Shown in pieces: positions 31,088 through 39,471 of a stretch of 64,000 nucleotides of DNA. The stretch's first letter is position 1. Each line of letters opens with the position of its first letter. Below the pieces are notes generated by a model. The model was not told the origin of the DNA and searched no databases. It worked only from the letters and a program-made list of their open reading frames with translations. The stretch is from Nitrospiraceae bacterium (GTDB lineage: Bacteria; Nitrospirota; Nitrospiria; Nitrospirales; Nitrospiraceae): the NCBI GenBank assembly GCA_019637075.1, contig JAHBWI010000009.1, positions 1 through 64,000 on the forward strand. The letters are read 5' to 3'. The position numbers were made by a program, and so were the translations under genes.

Positions 31088-33262
31088 CTATGTCCCTTGT
31101 ACCATAATCTGGGAGAAATCAGCGAATGACATGAACAAATCGTCCACGGCCTTGAGCAGGGAGAGCCGGTTACTCCGCACAGCCGGATCGTCGGTGTTTA
31201 CCATCACGGCGTTGAAGAAGTCGTCGATGGGGGCTTTCAGGCGAACGAGCGCATCGAGCGCGCCGGCGTAGTCTCCGCGGTCCATGGACGAACGGAACTG
31301 CTCGGTGCCCTGCCCCAGGGCTTGCGCCAGCGCGGACTCGGCCGCCTGTTGAAACTTCGTATGGTCCACGGGCCGGCGGTCCCATTGTTCCTTTTCCGTC
31401 AGGCGATGCGCCCGCTTGAACCCGACGATCAATGGATCGAATTCCGCCCTGGTCGTGATCGCCTGCAGGGCCGACATCTTTTCGAACAGATCCACGAGAT
31501 CGATCCGTTGCCGGTCCGCCGAACGGAGCACCGCCTCCATCACGTCGTCCCGTAACTGTTGGGCGCTCTTGCCGTAATACCGGACACGCTCGAACAGGAA
31601 GCCCACCGTGTCAGGCGCCCCACCCTTCCCGCCGGAGGCGGCGGGCGCGACCGATTGCTTCGCCAATTGCTCTTGGGCCAGGCCAATCACCTGAGCCAGG
31701 TCCAGCCTGAGCTTGCTTTCGATCAGGATCCGCACGATTGCGGTGGCGTGACGGCGGAGAGCAAAGGGATCCTCTGAGCCGCTGGGTACCAGGCCCACGT
31801 AGAAGAAGGCCGTCACCGTATCGAAGCGATCGGCTAACGATAAGACCTTTCCGGCCAGTGATTCCGGCAGATCCCCTTCCATCGCGCGGGGCATATATTG
31901 CTCGCGGATCGCTTGGCTGACGGCAGGTCGCTCGCCATCGTGCGCGGCATATTCTCCGCCCATAATACCCTGCAACGTCGGAAACTCCCCGACGATTCCG
32001 GTGAGGAGGTCGGTCTTGCAGAGTTCCGCCGCCCGGTGCGCATCCTCGACCAACGCTCCACCGCCGAGGCTTTCTGCGATGGCAGCGGCCAGGGCTACCA
32101 CGCGCGTGGTTTTTTGCCGTAAGCTGCCCAACTTTTGCTGGAACGTGACGGCCTGTTGTTTGTCCACCCGGGCGGACAGCGGCTGTTTGCGGTCTTCATC
32201 GAAAAAGAAGCGCGCATCGGCGAGTCTTGCAGCCAGCACCCGCTCGTTCCCCTCTCGGATAAGTTGCATGTTGGACAGCTTCATGTTGGTGACGGCCAGG
32301 AAGTTCGGCAAGAGCCCGCCCTTCTGGTCGATCAAGGCAAAGAATCCCTGATGTTCCTTCATGGAGGTCATCAGGATTTCTTTGGGCAGCGACAGGTAGT
32401 GCGGTTTGAAGGATCCGAGAATCGAATGCGGATACTCGACCATGTAGACCGCCTGCTCGATCAACTCCTCGTCGTGATGCAGGCTCCCTCGGCCTGATTT
32501 CGCCAGGGCCGCAAGCTGCGCCAGGATCATCTCCCGCCGTCGTGCTTGATCGACGATGACGCCGTGCCGTTCCGTGTCCTTAAGGTATTGCGCAATCGAG
32601 GTCACGGAGAACCCGCGCCCCTTGGCGGCGGCGGGACTCATGATGCGATGGCCGTACGTTTGATTGCCGGCTTTGATCGAGGCGAACGTGATCGGAAGGA
32701 TCTTGCCTCCGCACAGGACGACGAGCCAACGGATCGGCCGTGCGAAACGCAGTCCGGTCTCATTCCAATGCATGGCCTTCGGGAACGACAATTTGGCCAG
32801 CAGCGCCGGCACGAGCTGGGTCAGTACCGTGGCGACGGCCTGTCCCCTTTCCTGTTTGACGGCGAAAACATATTCTCCTTTCGGAGTCGCCCGAATCTGC
32901 AGGTCCTGCACTGCCACGCCCTGGCCTGTCGCAAACCCGATCGCAGCTTTGGTCGGCTGTCCGTCCGGGCCGAAGGCGACGGCTTTCGAGGGGCCCATGG
33001 CTTCCTTCACTGCCGAGGCCTGTTGTGTCGCGAGGCCGTCAATGAGCAGGGCCAGACGCCGAGGAGTGCCGAGGGCGCGAGCCGTACCGTAGGACAGGCG
33101 ATGGTCGATCAGCATGGCTTCCGCCGATTGCTGCAGCGCGTTCAGCGCCGGCGCGACGAACTGGTAGGGCAACTCCTCCGTTCCGATCTCGAGCAGCAGT
33201 TCCGTGGTGGCGGCAGTCTTGCGTGGCGGTGCGGATCTACGGGCTGTCGGCTTCCGTGCCAT
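31088..33262 (-). CDS. glyS: glycyl-tRNA synthetase beta chain
   Basis: A 724-residue subunit. The N-terminal start ELLLEIGTEELPYQFVAPAL is the family hallmark; further matches include FPKAMHWNETGLRFARPIRW, PHSILGSFKPHYLSLPKEIL and FFDEDRKQPLSARV. An HD-like region (LADRFDTVTAFFYVGLVPSG, ALRRHATAIVRIL) and the C-terminal DALR-type domain are present. The N-terminus has an extra basic/Thr-rich leader (ARKPTARRSAPPRKTAA). It forms the alpha2beta2 enzyme with GlyQ and is encoded 17 bp after glyQ. Confidence 0.96.
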   Translation of the reverse strand: MARKPTARRSAPPRKTAATTELLLEIGTEELPYQFVAPALNALQQSAEAMLIDHRLSYGTARALGTPRRLALLIDGLATQQASAVKEAMGPSKAVAFGPDGQPTKAAIGFATGQGVAVQDLQIRATPKGEYVFAVKQERGQAVATVLTQLVPALLAKLSFPKAMHWNETGLRFARPIRWLVVLCGGKILPITFASIKAGNQTYGHRIMSPAAAKGRGFSVTSIAQYLKDTERHGVIVDQARRREMILAQLAALAKSGRGSLHHDEELIEQAVYMVEYPHSILGSFKPHYLSLPKEILMTSMKEHQGFFALIDQKGGLLPNFLAVTNMKLSNMQLIREGNERVLAARLADARFFFDEDRKQPLSARVDKQQAVTFQQKLGSLRQKTTRVVALAAAIAESLGGGALVEDAHRAAELCKTDLLTGIVGEFPTLQGIMGGEYAAHDGERPAVSQAIREQYMPRAMEGDLPESLAGKVLSLADRFDTVTAFFYVGLVPSGSEDPFALRRHATAIVRILIESKLRLDLAQVIGLAQEQLAKQSVAPAASGGKGGAPDTVGFLFERVRYYGKSAQQLRDDVMEAVLRSADRQRIDLVDLFEKMSALQAITTRAEFDPLIVGFKRAHRLTEKEQWDRRPVDHTKFQQAAESALAQALGQGTEQFRSSMDRGDYAGALDALVRLKAPIDDFFNAVMVNTDDPAVRSNRLSLLKAVDDLFMSFADFSQIMVQGT

Positions 33263-33279
33263 GGTGAATTGATTTCCGG

Positions 33280-34191
33280 TTAGCGCCGAGAGGTCGACCG
33301 GGCCGAAGATTTCGCGGCGCCGGGTGTCTTGATCAGCGGATGTCCCATCGCTTCACGATCGGCCAGGTAACCTTCGGCGCAACGGCGCGCGAGGGCCCGG
33401 ACGCGGGCGATATACGCGGTGCGCTCGGTCACGCTGATGGCGCCCCGGGCATCCAGCAAGTTGAACATGTGAGAGGTCTTGATGCAGTAGTCGTAGGCCG
33501 GCAGCGTGAGTTGTTTATCCAGCAGCCGCTTGCATTCCGCCTCAAAGGATTGAAACGTCGCCATCAGCATGGCCACGTCGCCTTCCTCGAAGTTGTAGCG
33601 CGAAAACTCTACCTCCGTCCGGTGGTGCACGTCGCCATAGGTCACCCCGTTCGTCCAGGTCAGGTCGAAGACGTTGTCGACCTGTTGGAGGTACATGGCG
33701 ATGCGTTCGGTGCCATAGGTGATTTCGCCGGTGATCGGGTTGAGCGGTATGCCGCCGATTTCCTGGAAGTACGTGAACTGAGTGATTTCCATCCCGTCGA
33801 GCCGGACTTCCCAGCCCAGGCCCCAGGCGCCGAGCGTCGGAGACTCCCAGTCGTCCTGCACGAAACGGATATCGTGCCGCTTGGGATCGATACCCAATTC
33901 TTTCAAGCTGTCGAGATAGAGCTGTTGAATATCCGCCGGAGCCGGCTTCAGCACGACTTGGTACTGATAGTAATGCTGCATGCGGTTCGGATTTTCGCCG
34001 TACCGTCCGTCGGTCGGCCTGCGGCAGGCCTGCGGATAGGCGGAACGCCAGGGTTCCGGACCCAGCGAGCGCAAGAAGGTGGCGGGGTGAAAGGTCCCGG
34101 CCCCCATCTCAAGGTCATAGGGCTGGTGAATGACACAGCCGCGGTCTGCCCAGAATCGGTTGAGTGTGAGGATGAGGTCTTGGAAGGTCAC
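33280..34191 (-). CDS. glyQ: glycyl-tRNA synthetase alpha chain
   Basis: A 303-residue class II synthetase core: [60 protein letters not shown] (motif 2 region), [20 protein letters not shown] and [20 protein letters not shown]. It activates glycine and works with GlyS. The C-terminus ends in a short basic extension ([13 protein letters not shown]). It is the first gene of the long minus-strand run; a TTGACA promoter lies upstream. Confidence 0.96.
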   Translation of the reverse strand: MTFQDLILTLNRFWADRGCVIHQPYDLEMGAGTFHPATFLRSLGPEPWRSAYPQACRRPTDGRYGENPNRMQHYYQYQVVLKPAPADIQQLYLDSLKELGIDPKRHDIRFVQDDWESPTLGAWGLGWEVRLDGMEITQFTYFQEIGGIPLNPITGEITYGTERIAMYLQQVDNVFDLTWTNGVTYGDVHHRTEVEFSRYNFEEGDVAMLMATFQSFEAECKRLLDKQLTLPAYDYCIKTSHMFNLLDARGAISVTERTAYIARVRALARRCAEGYLADREAMGHPLIKTPGAAKSSARSTSRR

Positions 34192-34244
34192 CGAGTGTCC
34201 ATGTCGTGGAAGGCGTCAGGCCGTGCCGTGCATCGGCAGGGCTG

Positions 34245-34274
34245 AAGCTAGCAAGAATCCTCACGGGGTGTCAA
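34245..34274 (-). promoter_or_regulatory. promoter of glyQS
   Basis: On the minus strand, a perfect TTGACA (34274-34269), an 18-bp spacer and a poor -10 (TAGCTT, 34250-34245), about 55 bp before the glyQ ATG. The -35 is convincing; the -10 matches only 3 of 6 bases. Confidence 0.4.
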
Positions 34275-34373
34275 GAAAGTGGCCGTCCGATTTCAAGGGC
34301 TTGCACGAGCGATCCTGCAACGTCGGTCTGTCTATACGAGCCCGATATGGCGGTTGAACGGTGCGTTCTTGCC

Positions 34374-34403
34374 TTGAACCGAACCGCAAAATTGGAGTAT
34401 TGT
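34374..34403 (+). promoter_or_regulatory. possible promoter of the Rrf2-cys operon
   Basis: TTGAAC, 18 bp, TATTGT, about 50 bp before the Rrf2 ATG. The downstream segment (TTGTTGATTAACTCAC) would be a natural place for autoregulation, but no clear operator symmetry is visible. Confidence 0.35.
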
Positions 34404-34454
34404 CCGCATTGTTGATTAACTCACTAGAGAACCGGTGTCCGCGAACATCACCGC

Positions 34455-34919
34455 ATGAAATTTTCCAAAAAGAGCGAATACGGGCTTCGCGCGTTGCTGG
34501 AACTGTATGACACCTATGGTGGACGTGTCCTGCAGCGACAGGAGATCGCCGAACGGCAAAACATCCCTGTCGAATTCCTGGAACAGATTCTCCTGGCGCT
34601 CAAGCGAGCGGGTCTGTTGGCAAGCCGTCGCGGCCTCAGGGGAGGCTATCAGCTCATCAAGCCGCCGGATGAAATTACTCTGGGACAGGTCATTCGCATC
34701 CTCGACGGGCCGTTGGCCCCCATCGCCTGTGTCAGCAAGACCGCGTATCAGAAATGTGCCGACTGCCCCTACTCCCAGAAAGACTTCTGTCCCCTGCAAC
34801 ATGCGATGGGCGAAGTGCGAGACGCGATTGCCGATATTCTCGATCATTACACGTTGAGCCAGTTTGCTCATCCTAACGGAAAGAAGGAGAGACCGCATGC
34901 GCGCACAGATCGGACGTAG
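34455..34919 (+). CDS. Rrf2-family regulator, likely of sulfate uptake
   Basis: A 154-residue winged-helix protein starting MKFSKKSEYGLRALLELYDT, with the HTH at IAERQNIPVEFLEQILLALK and the wing at GLLASRRGLRGGYQLIKPPD. Residues about 92-112 hold four Cys (ACVSKTAYQKCADCPYSQKD, then FC), a richer set than the three of IscR/NsrR and suitable for sensing. Its gene overlaps the sulfate-binding-protein gene, and it shares the CymR layout, so I infer control of sulfate uptake. The ligand (Fe-S, cysteine synthase or other) cannot be read from sequence. Confidence 0.85.
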   Translation: MKFSKKSEYGLRALLELYDTYGGRVLQRQEIAERQNIPVEFLEQILLALKRAGLLASRRGLRGGYQLIKPPDEITLGQVIRILDGPLAPIACVSKTAYQKCADCPYSQKDFCPLQHAMGEVRDAIADILDHYTLSQFAHPNGKKERPHARTDRT

Positions 34920-35958
34920 CCTCACCGCCTGCTCGGTTTTGCTCCTTGCCCTCTTCTCGCTGTCGCTCTCTGATCGCAGCGCGGACGCGGCCGAGACGAG
35001 GGAGCTGATCTTGGCCGCCTACAGCGTGCCGAAGGAAGCTTACGAACGGTTGATCATCCCCGCGTTTCAACGGTCGTGGAAACAGAAGACCGGACAGGAT
35101 ATCAAGGTGCGCAGCTCCTACGGCGCCTCGGGTGCACAGGCTCGCGCAATCCTCGGCGGCTTCGATGCCGACGTCGCGGTGCTGTCGCTCGAAGGCGACG
35201 TGGATCAAATCGCCAAGGGCGGACTGATTACGCACGATTGGAGAAAGGGCCTGCACGGCGGCATGATCTCCGCGTCGGTCGTGGCGCTGGGCGTGCGGAA
35301 AGGCAATCCCAAGGGCGTGAAGGGGTGGGAAGACTTGGCGAAGCCCGGCGTCGAGGTGCTCTACCCGAATCCGAAAACCTCCGGCGGGGCGATGTGGGAC
35401 GTGATCGCGATCTACGGCGCGGGGTTGAAGCTTGCCGAACAGCGCACGGCGGGAAAACCGCTGGCGCCCGGTGCCGCCGATGCGCATGCCGTGGATCTGT
35501 TGAAAGGCATTCAAAAGAACGTGCGCGTCATGGACAAGAGCGGCCGTGAATCGGTGACGACCTTCGAGCGCGGCGTGGGCGACGTGATCATCACCTATGA
35601 AAACGAACTGCTGCCCCGCGTGAAGAGCCAGCGGCCCTATGAAATCATCGTTCCGAATGAAACGGTCTGGATCGAGAATCCGGCGGCGGTCGTAGACCGC
35701 TATGCGGATCGTCACAAAGTGCGGGACCTGGCAGAGGCTTTCGTGGCGTTCCTCCATGGCCCGGAAGCTCAGGCTGCCTTCTTGGAGTTAGGTTTCCGCC
35801 CGTTGGACAGGAACGACGCGAAACAAGCGACCTCCTTCCCCCAACCGGCGCGGCTCTTCACCGTGTCCGAGCTCGGGGGCTGGGATCAGATCAGCAACAA
35901 GTTATTCGGCACGACCGGCGTCTGGACGAAGGTCGTCGAGGATTTGGCTCGCCGGTGA
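34897..35958 (+). CDS. periplasmic sulfate-binding protein
   Basis: A 353-residue protein, AAGGAGA before its ATG, with a signal peptide (SLTACSVLLLALFSLSLSDR, cleavage near ADAAE). The mature part begins RELILAAYSVPKEAYERLII and contains SYGASGAQARAILGGFDADV, LYPNPKTSGGAMWDVIAIYG and DVIITYENELLPRV, matching Sbp/CysP. It delivers sulfate (or thiosulfate) to CysTWA. Its start overlaps the end of the Rrf2 gene by 23 bp. Confidence 0.92.
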   Translation: MRAQIGRSLTACSVLLLALFSLSLSDRSADAAETRELILAAYSVPKEAYERLIIPAFQRSWKQKTGQDIKVRSSYGASGAQARAILGGFDADVAVLSLEGDVDQIAKGGLITHDWRKGLHGGMISASVVALGVRKGNPKGVKGWEDLAKPGVEVLYPNPKTSGGAMWDVIAIYGAGLKLAEQRTAGKPLAPGAADAHAVDLLKGIQKNVRVMDKSGRESVTTFERGVGDVIITYENELLPRVKSQRPYEIIVPNETVWIENPAAVVDRYADRHKVRDLAEAFVAFLHGPEAQAAFLELGFRPLDRNDAKQATSFPQPARLFTVSELGGWDQISNKLFGTTGVWTKVVEDLARR

Positions 35959-35971
35959 ACGAGGTTGCGTC

Positions 35972-36853
35972 GTGACGCCCCACGGACTCGTCAGCCTCGC
36001 CCTTCGCTCCGCCACGGTCGGCTATGTGCTCGCGCTGATTTTCCTGCCGCTGGCAGCCCTGGCACAAAAGTCCATCGAGGCAGGGCTGGATCGGTTCATC
36101 CAGGATCTCACCACACCTCAGGCCACAGCGGCGCTGTGGCTGACGCTTGAAACCGCCGCAGTGGCTACGGTCATCAACGCGGTCTTCGGAACCCTCTCCG
36201 CCATCGTCTTGGTGCGGTATGAATTTCCGGGTCGGTGGCTGCTCAACGCGTTGGTCGATTTGCCCTTCGCGATTCCGACTCTGGTGGCCGGCCTGATGAT
36301 CGCCGCGATCTATGGACCCAACAGCGTGATCGGCACCTGGCTGCAACAGGGGGGCATGGCCGTTTTGTACAACAAGCCGGGGATCATCCTCGCCATGCTG
36401 TTCGTGACCATGCCCTTTACGATCCGTTCGCTGCAGCCCGTCCTGATGGGACTCGATCGGGATCAGGAGGAGGCAGCCTTCACGCTTGGGGCCGGCGCCT
36501 GGACGACGTTTTGGAAAGTCACCGTGCCGTCGGTGCTCCCGGGACTCCTGACCGGAGTCTTTCTCACCTTCGTGCGGGCGCTCGGCGAGTTCGGGTCGAT
36601 CGTGATCGTGGCGGGCAACATTCCGATGAAGACGCAGGTTGCGTCTGTCTATGTGTACGGTGAAATCGAAAGTTATAACCCGCAAGCCGCCACGTCCGTG
36701 TCGGTGTTGATTCTGTTGCTCTCCTTCCTGGCGTTGCTGCTGCTGGAGCGTCTGACTCGTCGGCCAGGCGAACGGCTCCCAAGTCGGCTGCGTTCGTTCG
36801 GCAACCGGTCGTCCCTGCAATCGGAACTGGCGCAACCCACGGTGCCCTCGTGA
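35972..36853 (+). CDS. cysT: sulfate ABC transporter permease CysT (CysU)
   Basis: A 293-residue permease from a GTG start 13 bp after the binding-protein gene. It has six membrane segments and the EAA loop near residues 160-185 (DRDQEEAAFTLGAGAWTTFW). Flanking motifs VDLPFAIPTLVAGLMIAAIY and VRALGEFGSIVIVAGNIPMK are typical of CysT. It pairs with CysW in the inner membrane to import sulfate. The C-terminus is Arg/Ser-rich. Confidence 0.93.
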   Translation: MTPHGLVSLALRSATVGYVLALIFLPLAALAQKSIEAGLDRFIQDLTTPQATAALWLTLETAAVATVINAVFGTLSAIVLVRYEFPGRWLLNALVDLPFAIPTLVAGLMIAAIYGPNSVIGTWLQQGGMAVLYNKPGIILAMLFVTMPFTIRSLQPVLMGLDRDQEEAAFTLGAGAWTTFWKVTVPSVLPGLLTGVFLTFVRALGEFGSIVIVAGNIPMKTQVASVYVYGEIESYNPQAATSVSVLILLLSFLALLLLERLTRRPGERLPSRLRSFGNRSSLQSELAQPTVPS

Positions 36854-36893
36854 GGCGGCAAGTGGTCGCGGCGAAGGTAAGAAGGTTTGGGGC

Positions 36894-37703
36894 ATGCGTC
36901 GCCTGATGATCGGCACGACATGGCTGTACTTTCTCGTGCTCTTGATGGGGCCGATGCTCTATCTCGTGAGCCAAAGCTTCGGCGAGGGGTTCGAGGCCTT
37001 CTGGCGGGAAGTCACGCGACCCGAGGCCTTGCATGGGTTCTGGCTGACGACCGAGATCACCCTGCTCGTTTTGGTAGTGAACCTCGTCTTCGGGACTGCG
37101 ACGGCTCTCGTGCTGGCGCGCCAGCAGTTCTGGGGGCGCACCTTGGTCAGCGGAGTCATCGACCTTCCGTTTGCGGTGTCGCCCGTCATCGCCGGCTTTA
37201 TGCTGATTCTTATGTTCGGCCCCGAGACGCTGCTGGGTACGCTGTTCGGAGAGGCGGGAGTCAAAGTCTTGTTCGCGCTTCCGGCGATGATTCTGGCCAC
37301 GCTCTTTGTGACGTTCCCGTTCATGGTCCGGGAGCTGTTGCCGCTCTTGCAGACGATCGGCACCGAAGAGGAGGAAGCTGCGCGCACGCTCGGCGCCAGC
37401 GAATGGCAGGTGTTCGTCAAAGTGACCCTCCCCGCGCTTCGGTGGGGATTGGTGTATGGAGCCACTCTGACGGTGGCCCGCGCCATCGGCGAGTTCGGCG
37501 CAGTCCTGGTCGTGTCCGGTAACATCCTCCTGCTGACGCAGACCGCGACCCTCCACATCTATCAAAGTTATGTCGACTTTAATTACGTTGCGGCGAATGC
37601 CGTCGCCCTGACACTCTTGGCCGTCTCATTCTTGATTCTGGTGCTGTTGGAGATTGCCAAGGCGAGGGCGGAAGGGGCCGTGGCGGAAGCGGGAGCCCGA
37701 TAG
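36894..37703 (+). CDS. cysW: sulfate ABC transporter permease CysW
   Basis: A 269-residue permease with six membrane segments. The EAA loop reads EEEEAARTLGASEWQVFVKV; VIDLPFAVSPVIAGFMLILM and ARAIGEFGAVLVVSGNI are CysW signatures. Its ATG follows AAGGTAAGAAGG. It lies 40 bp after cysT and 2 bp before cysA. Confidence 0.93.
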   Translation: MRRLMIGTTWLYFLVLLMGPMLYLVSQSFGEGFEAFWREVTRPEALHGFWLTTEITLLVLVVNLVFGTATALVLARQQFWGRTLVSGVIDLPFAVSPVIAGFMLILMFGPETLLGTLFGEAGVKVLFALPAMILATLFVTFPFMVRELLPLLQTIGTEEEEAARTLGASEWQVFVKVTLPALRWGLVYGATLTVARAIGEFGAVLVVSGNILLLTQTATLHIYQSYVDFNYVAANAVALTLLAVSFLILVLLEIAKARAEGAVAEAGAR

Positions 37704-37705
37704 CG

Positions 37706-38803
37706 ATGAAGATCGAAGTCCGCAATCTGACCAAAATGTTCGGCGCCGCGCTCGCGGTCGAAGACGTGTCGTTCGACGTCCGCGAAGGAGAATTGCTCGG
37801 CCTGCTCGGCCCCAGCGGCAGCGGCAAAACGACCGTGTTGCGCATGATCGCGGGATTGGAGACGCCGTCCTCGGGCGACATTTTCATCGACGGCAAACGC
37901 GTCAACGATGTCGCGGTGCAGGAGCGCAATATCGGGTTCGTGTTTCAGCACTATGCCCTCTTCAAGCATCTGCCGGTCTTCGACAACATCGCCTTCGGAC
38001 TCAAGATCAAAAAATGGAACCGCGGAGACATCGAACGGCGCGTGCACGACCTGCTGGCGCTTATGAGCCTGCAGGGGCTTGGCGGCCGCTATCCGCACCA
38101 ATTGTCCGGAGGCCAACGGCAACGAGTCGCGATCGCGCGGGCGCTGGCGCCCAAGCCCAGCGTCTTATTGCTGGACGAGCCGTTCGGCGCCGTGGATGCC
38201 AAAGTCCGTCAGGAATTGCGCGAATGGCTGATCCGCCTGCACACGGACCTCAACGTGACGAGCCTGTTCGTGACCCATGATCAGGAAGAAGCGATGGAAG
38301 TGTCCGGGCGAATCATCGTGTTCTCGAAGGGGCATTTGGAACAGGCCGGTACGCCCGCCGAGGTCTACGAGGAACCCGCGACGGAGTTCGTGGCGCGGTT
38401 CATCGGTTCAATGAATATTCTGGAAGGGACCGTCCGCAAAGAACAGGTGCAGGTCGGTGCCATGGAGTTTCCCGCTCCCGGCTTCACCGACGGCCTCGCG
38501 CTGCGGGTGGGATTCCGGCCGTACTATGTCAAGGTTGCGGAGGACCCGGCGCACTATCGCCTGCAAGCGAAGCTGCGCCACATCTATTTCTTGGGAGTCG
38601 CCTACCGGTTGGAAATTGAAACGTCCGACGGGCTGATTCTTCGGTCACGGATGAATAAGGAAGAATTTCGGCGGCACCGCTTCGAGGAGGGTCGCACCGT
38701 GTCGTTCGCCGTGACGCACTTCCGGTTCCTCCCGCAGGAAGGGATGCCGGCGTTGCCATCCACCGCGCCCGGTGCGCCAAGCTCCGGACCGCTGACTCCG
38801 TAG
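37706..38803 (+). CDS. cysA: sulfate ABC transporter ATP-binding protein
   Basis: A 365-residue ATPase. Walker A GPSGSGKTT, signature LSGGQRQRVAIARALAP, Walker B VLLLDEPFGAVD and the H-loop FVTHDQEEAME are intact. The C-terminal TOBE-like domain (MEFPAPGFTDGLALRVGFRP) fits CysA. It energises uptake through CysTW. The end is Pro/Ala-rich. It closes the five-gene sulfate operon. Confidence 0.94.
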   Translation: MKIEVRNLTKMFGAALAVEDVSFDVREGELLGLLGPSGSGKTTVLRMIAGLETPSSGDIFIDGKRVNDVAVQERNIGFVFQHYALFKHLPVFDNIAFGLKIKKWNRGDIERRVHDLLALMSLQGLGGRYPHQLSGGQRQRVAIARALAPKPSVLLLDEPFGAVDAKVRQELREWLIRLHTDLNVTSLFVTHDQEEAMEVSGRIIVFSKGHLEQAGTPAEVYEEPATEFVARFIGSMNILEGTVRKEQVQVGAMEFPAPGFTDGLALRVGFRPYYVKVAEDPAHYRLQAKLRHIYFLGVAYRLEIETSDGLILRSRMNKEEFRRHRFEEGRTVSFAVTHFRFLPQEGMPALPSTAPGAPSSGPLTP

Positions 38804-38850
38804 AGCCGGCGATCCGGAGAGACGGATGCCATGCAGACCCTGCGACGGCG

Positions 38851-39213
38851 CTAATACTTCACTTCGATGGTGACCGCGGATTCGGCCGCCAAGCCCTTGT
38901 GGTCATCGGTGGCGGCCACCACCTTGATCTCGTGTCTGCCGGCCGGCAAATTCGTAAAGGTCCCCTTGAAGCCCTTCTGGTATTGCCCGTCCAAGTACAC
39001 GTGCGCGTGGTGAGCCTTCCCGCCTTTGGTCAATTCGTACTTGAGATCCACACTCTCGCCGTTCACGACCGCCCCTTCCGCCGGGCTCGTGATGACGATT
39101 TTGGAGCCGTCATCACCGCGAGGCTCCTCCGCCCGCGCGGTCGACCAGGCAAGCGGCGCAAGCGCAAGACATACGATCAGTACGATTCTGTGGCCCAGAT
39201 AGGAACGCTTCAT
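38851..39213 (-). CDS. small exported protein with an Ig-like fold
   Basis: A 120-residue protein with a signal peptide (GHRIVLIVCLALAPLAWSTA, cleavage near ARAEE). The mature part (KIVITSPAEGAVVNGESVDL, KYELTKGGKAHHAHVYLDGQ, LPAGRHEIKVVAATDDHKGL) looks like a single Ig-like/DUF4399-like beta-sandwich with a His-His-x-His stretch that could bind metal. It is monocistronic and convergent with cysA. Role unknown. Confidence 0.7.
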   Translation of the reverse strand: MKRSYLGHRIVLIVCLALAPLAWSTARAEEPRGDDGSKIVITSPAEGAVVNGESVDLKYELTKGGKAHHAHVYLDGQYQKGFKGTFTNLPAGRHEIKVVAATDDHKGLAAESAVTIEVKY

Positions 39214-39291
39214 CGGCACCCCCTCAATGATGATTAAGTGAAATAAATGAGTCCGTCCAGCGCGAGTACGTATACTGGATTGACAATGTTG

Positions 39292-39304
39292 TTCTGTAAC
39301 AGAA
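39292..39304. promoter_or_regulatory. 13-bp palindrome between divergent genes
   Basis: TTCTG-TAA-CAGAA is an exact inverted repeat in the 258-bp gap 39214-39471, between the small exported protein (-) and transketolase (+). A TTGACA precedes it by 8 bp on the + strand. It could be an operator; nothing else stands out in this gap. Confidence 0.3.
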
Positions 39305-39471
39305 GGCGAAACGGCCTCGCAAGGGGCCCATTCGGACCTAGTCCGCCTTTCACTGTACGCAGTTGCCTTCATTGACTCCCCGAATGCCATTTGTTAGCCT
39401 CGTGCCGCATTCGTGTGTCCGCCACCCCGTGCCGAATCAGAACTCAAGCTACGATCGTGAAAGGATCCGTC

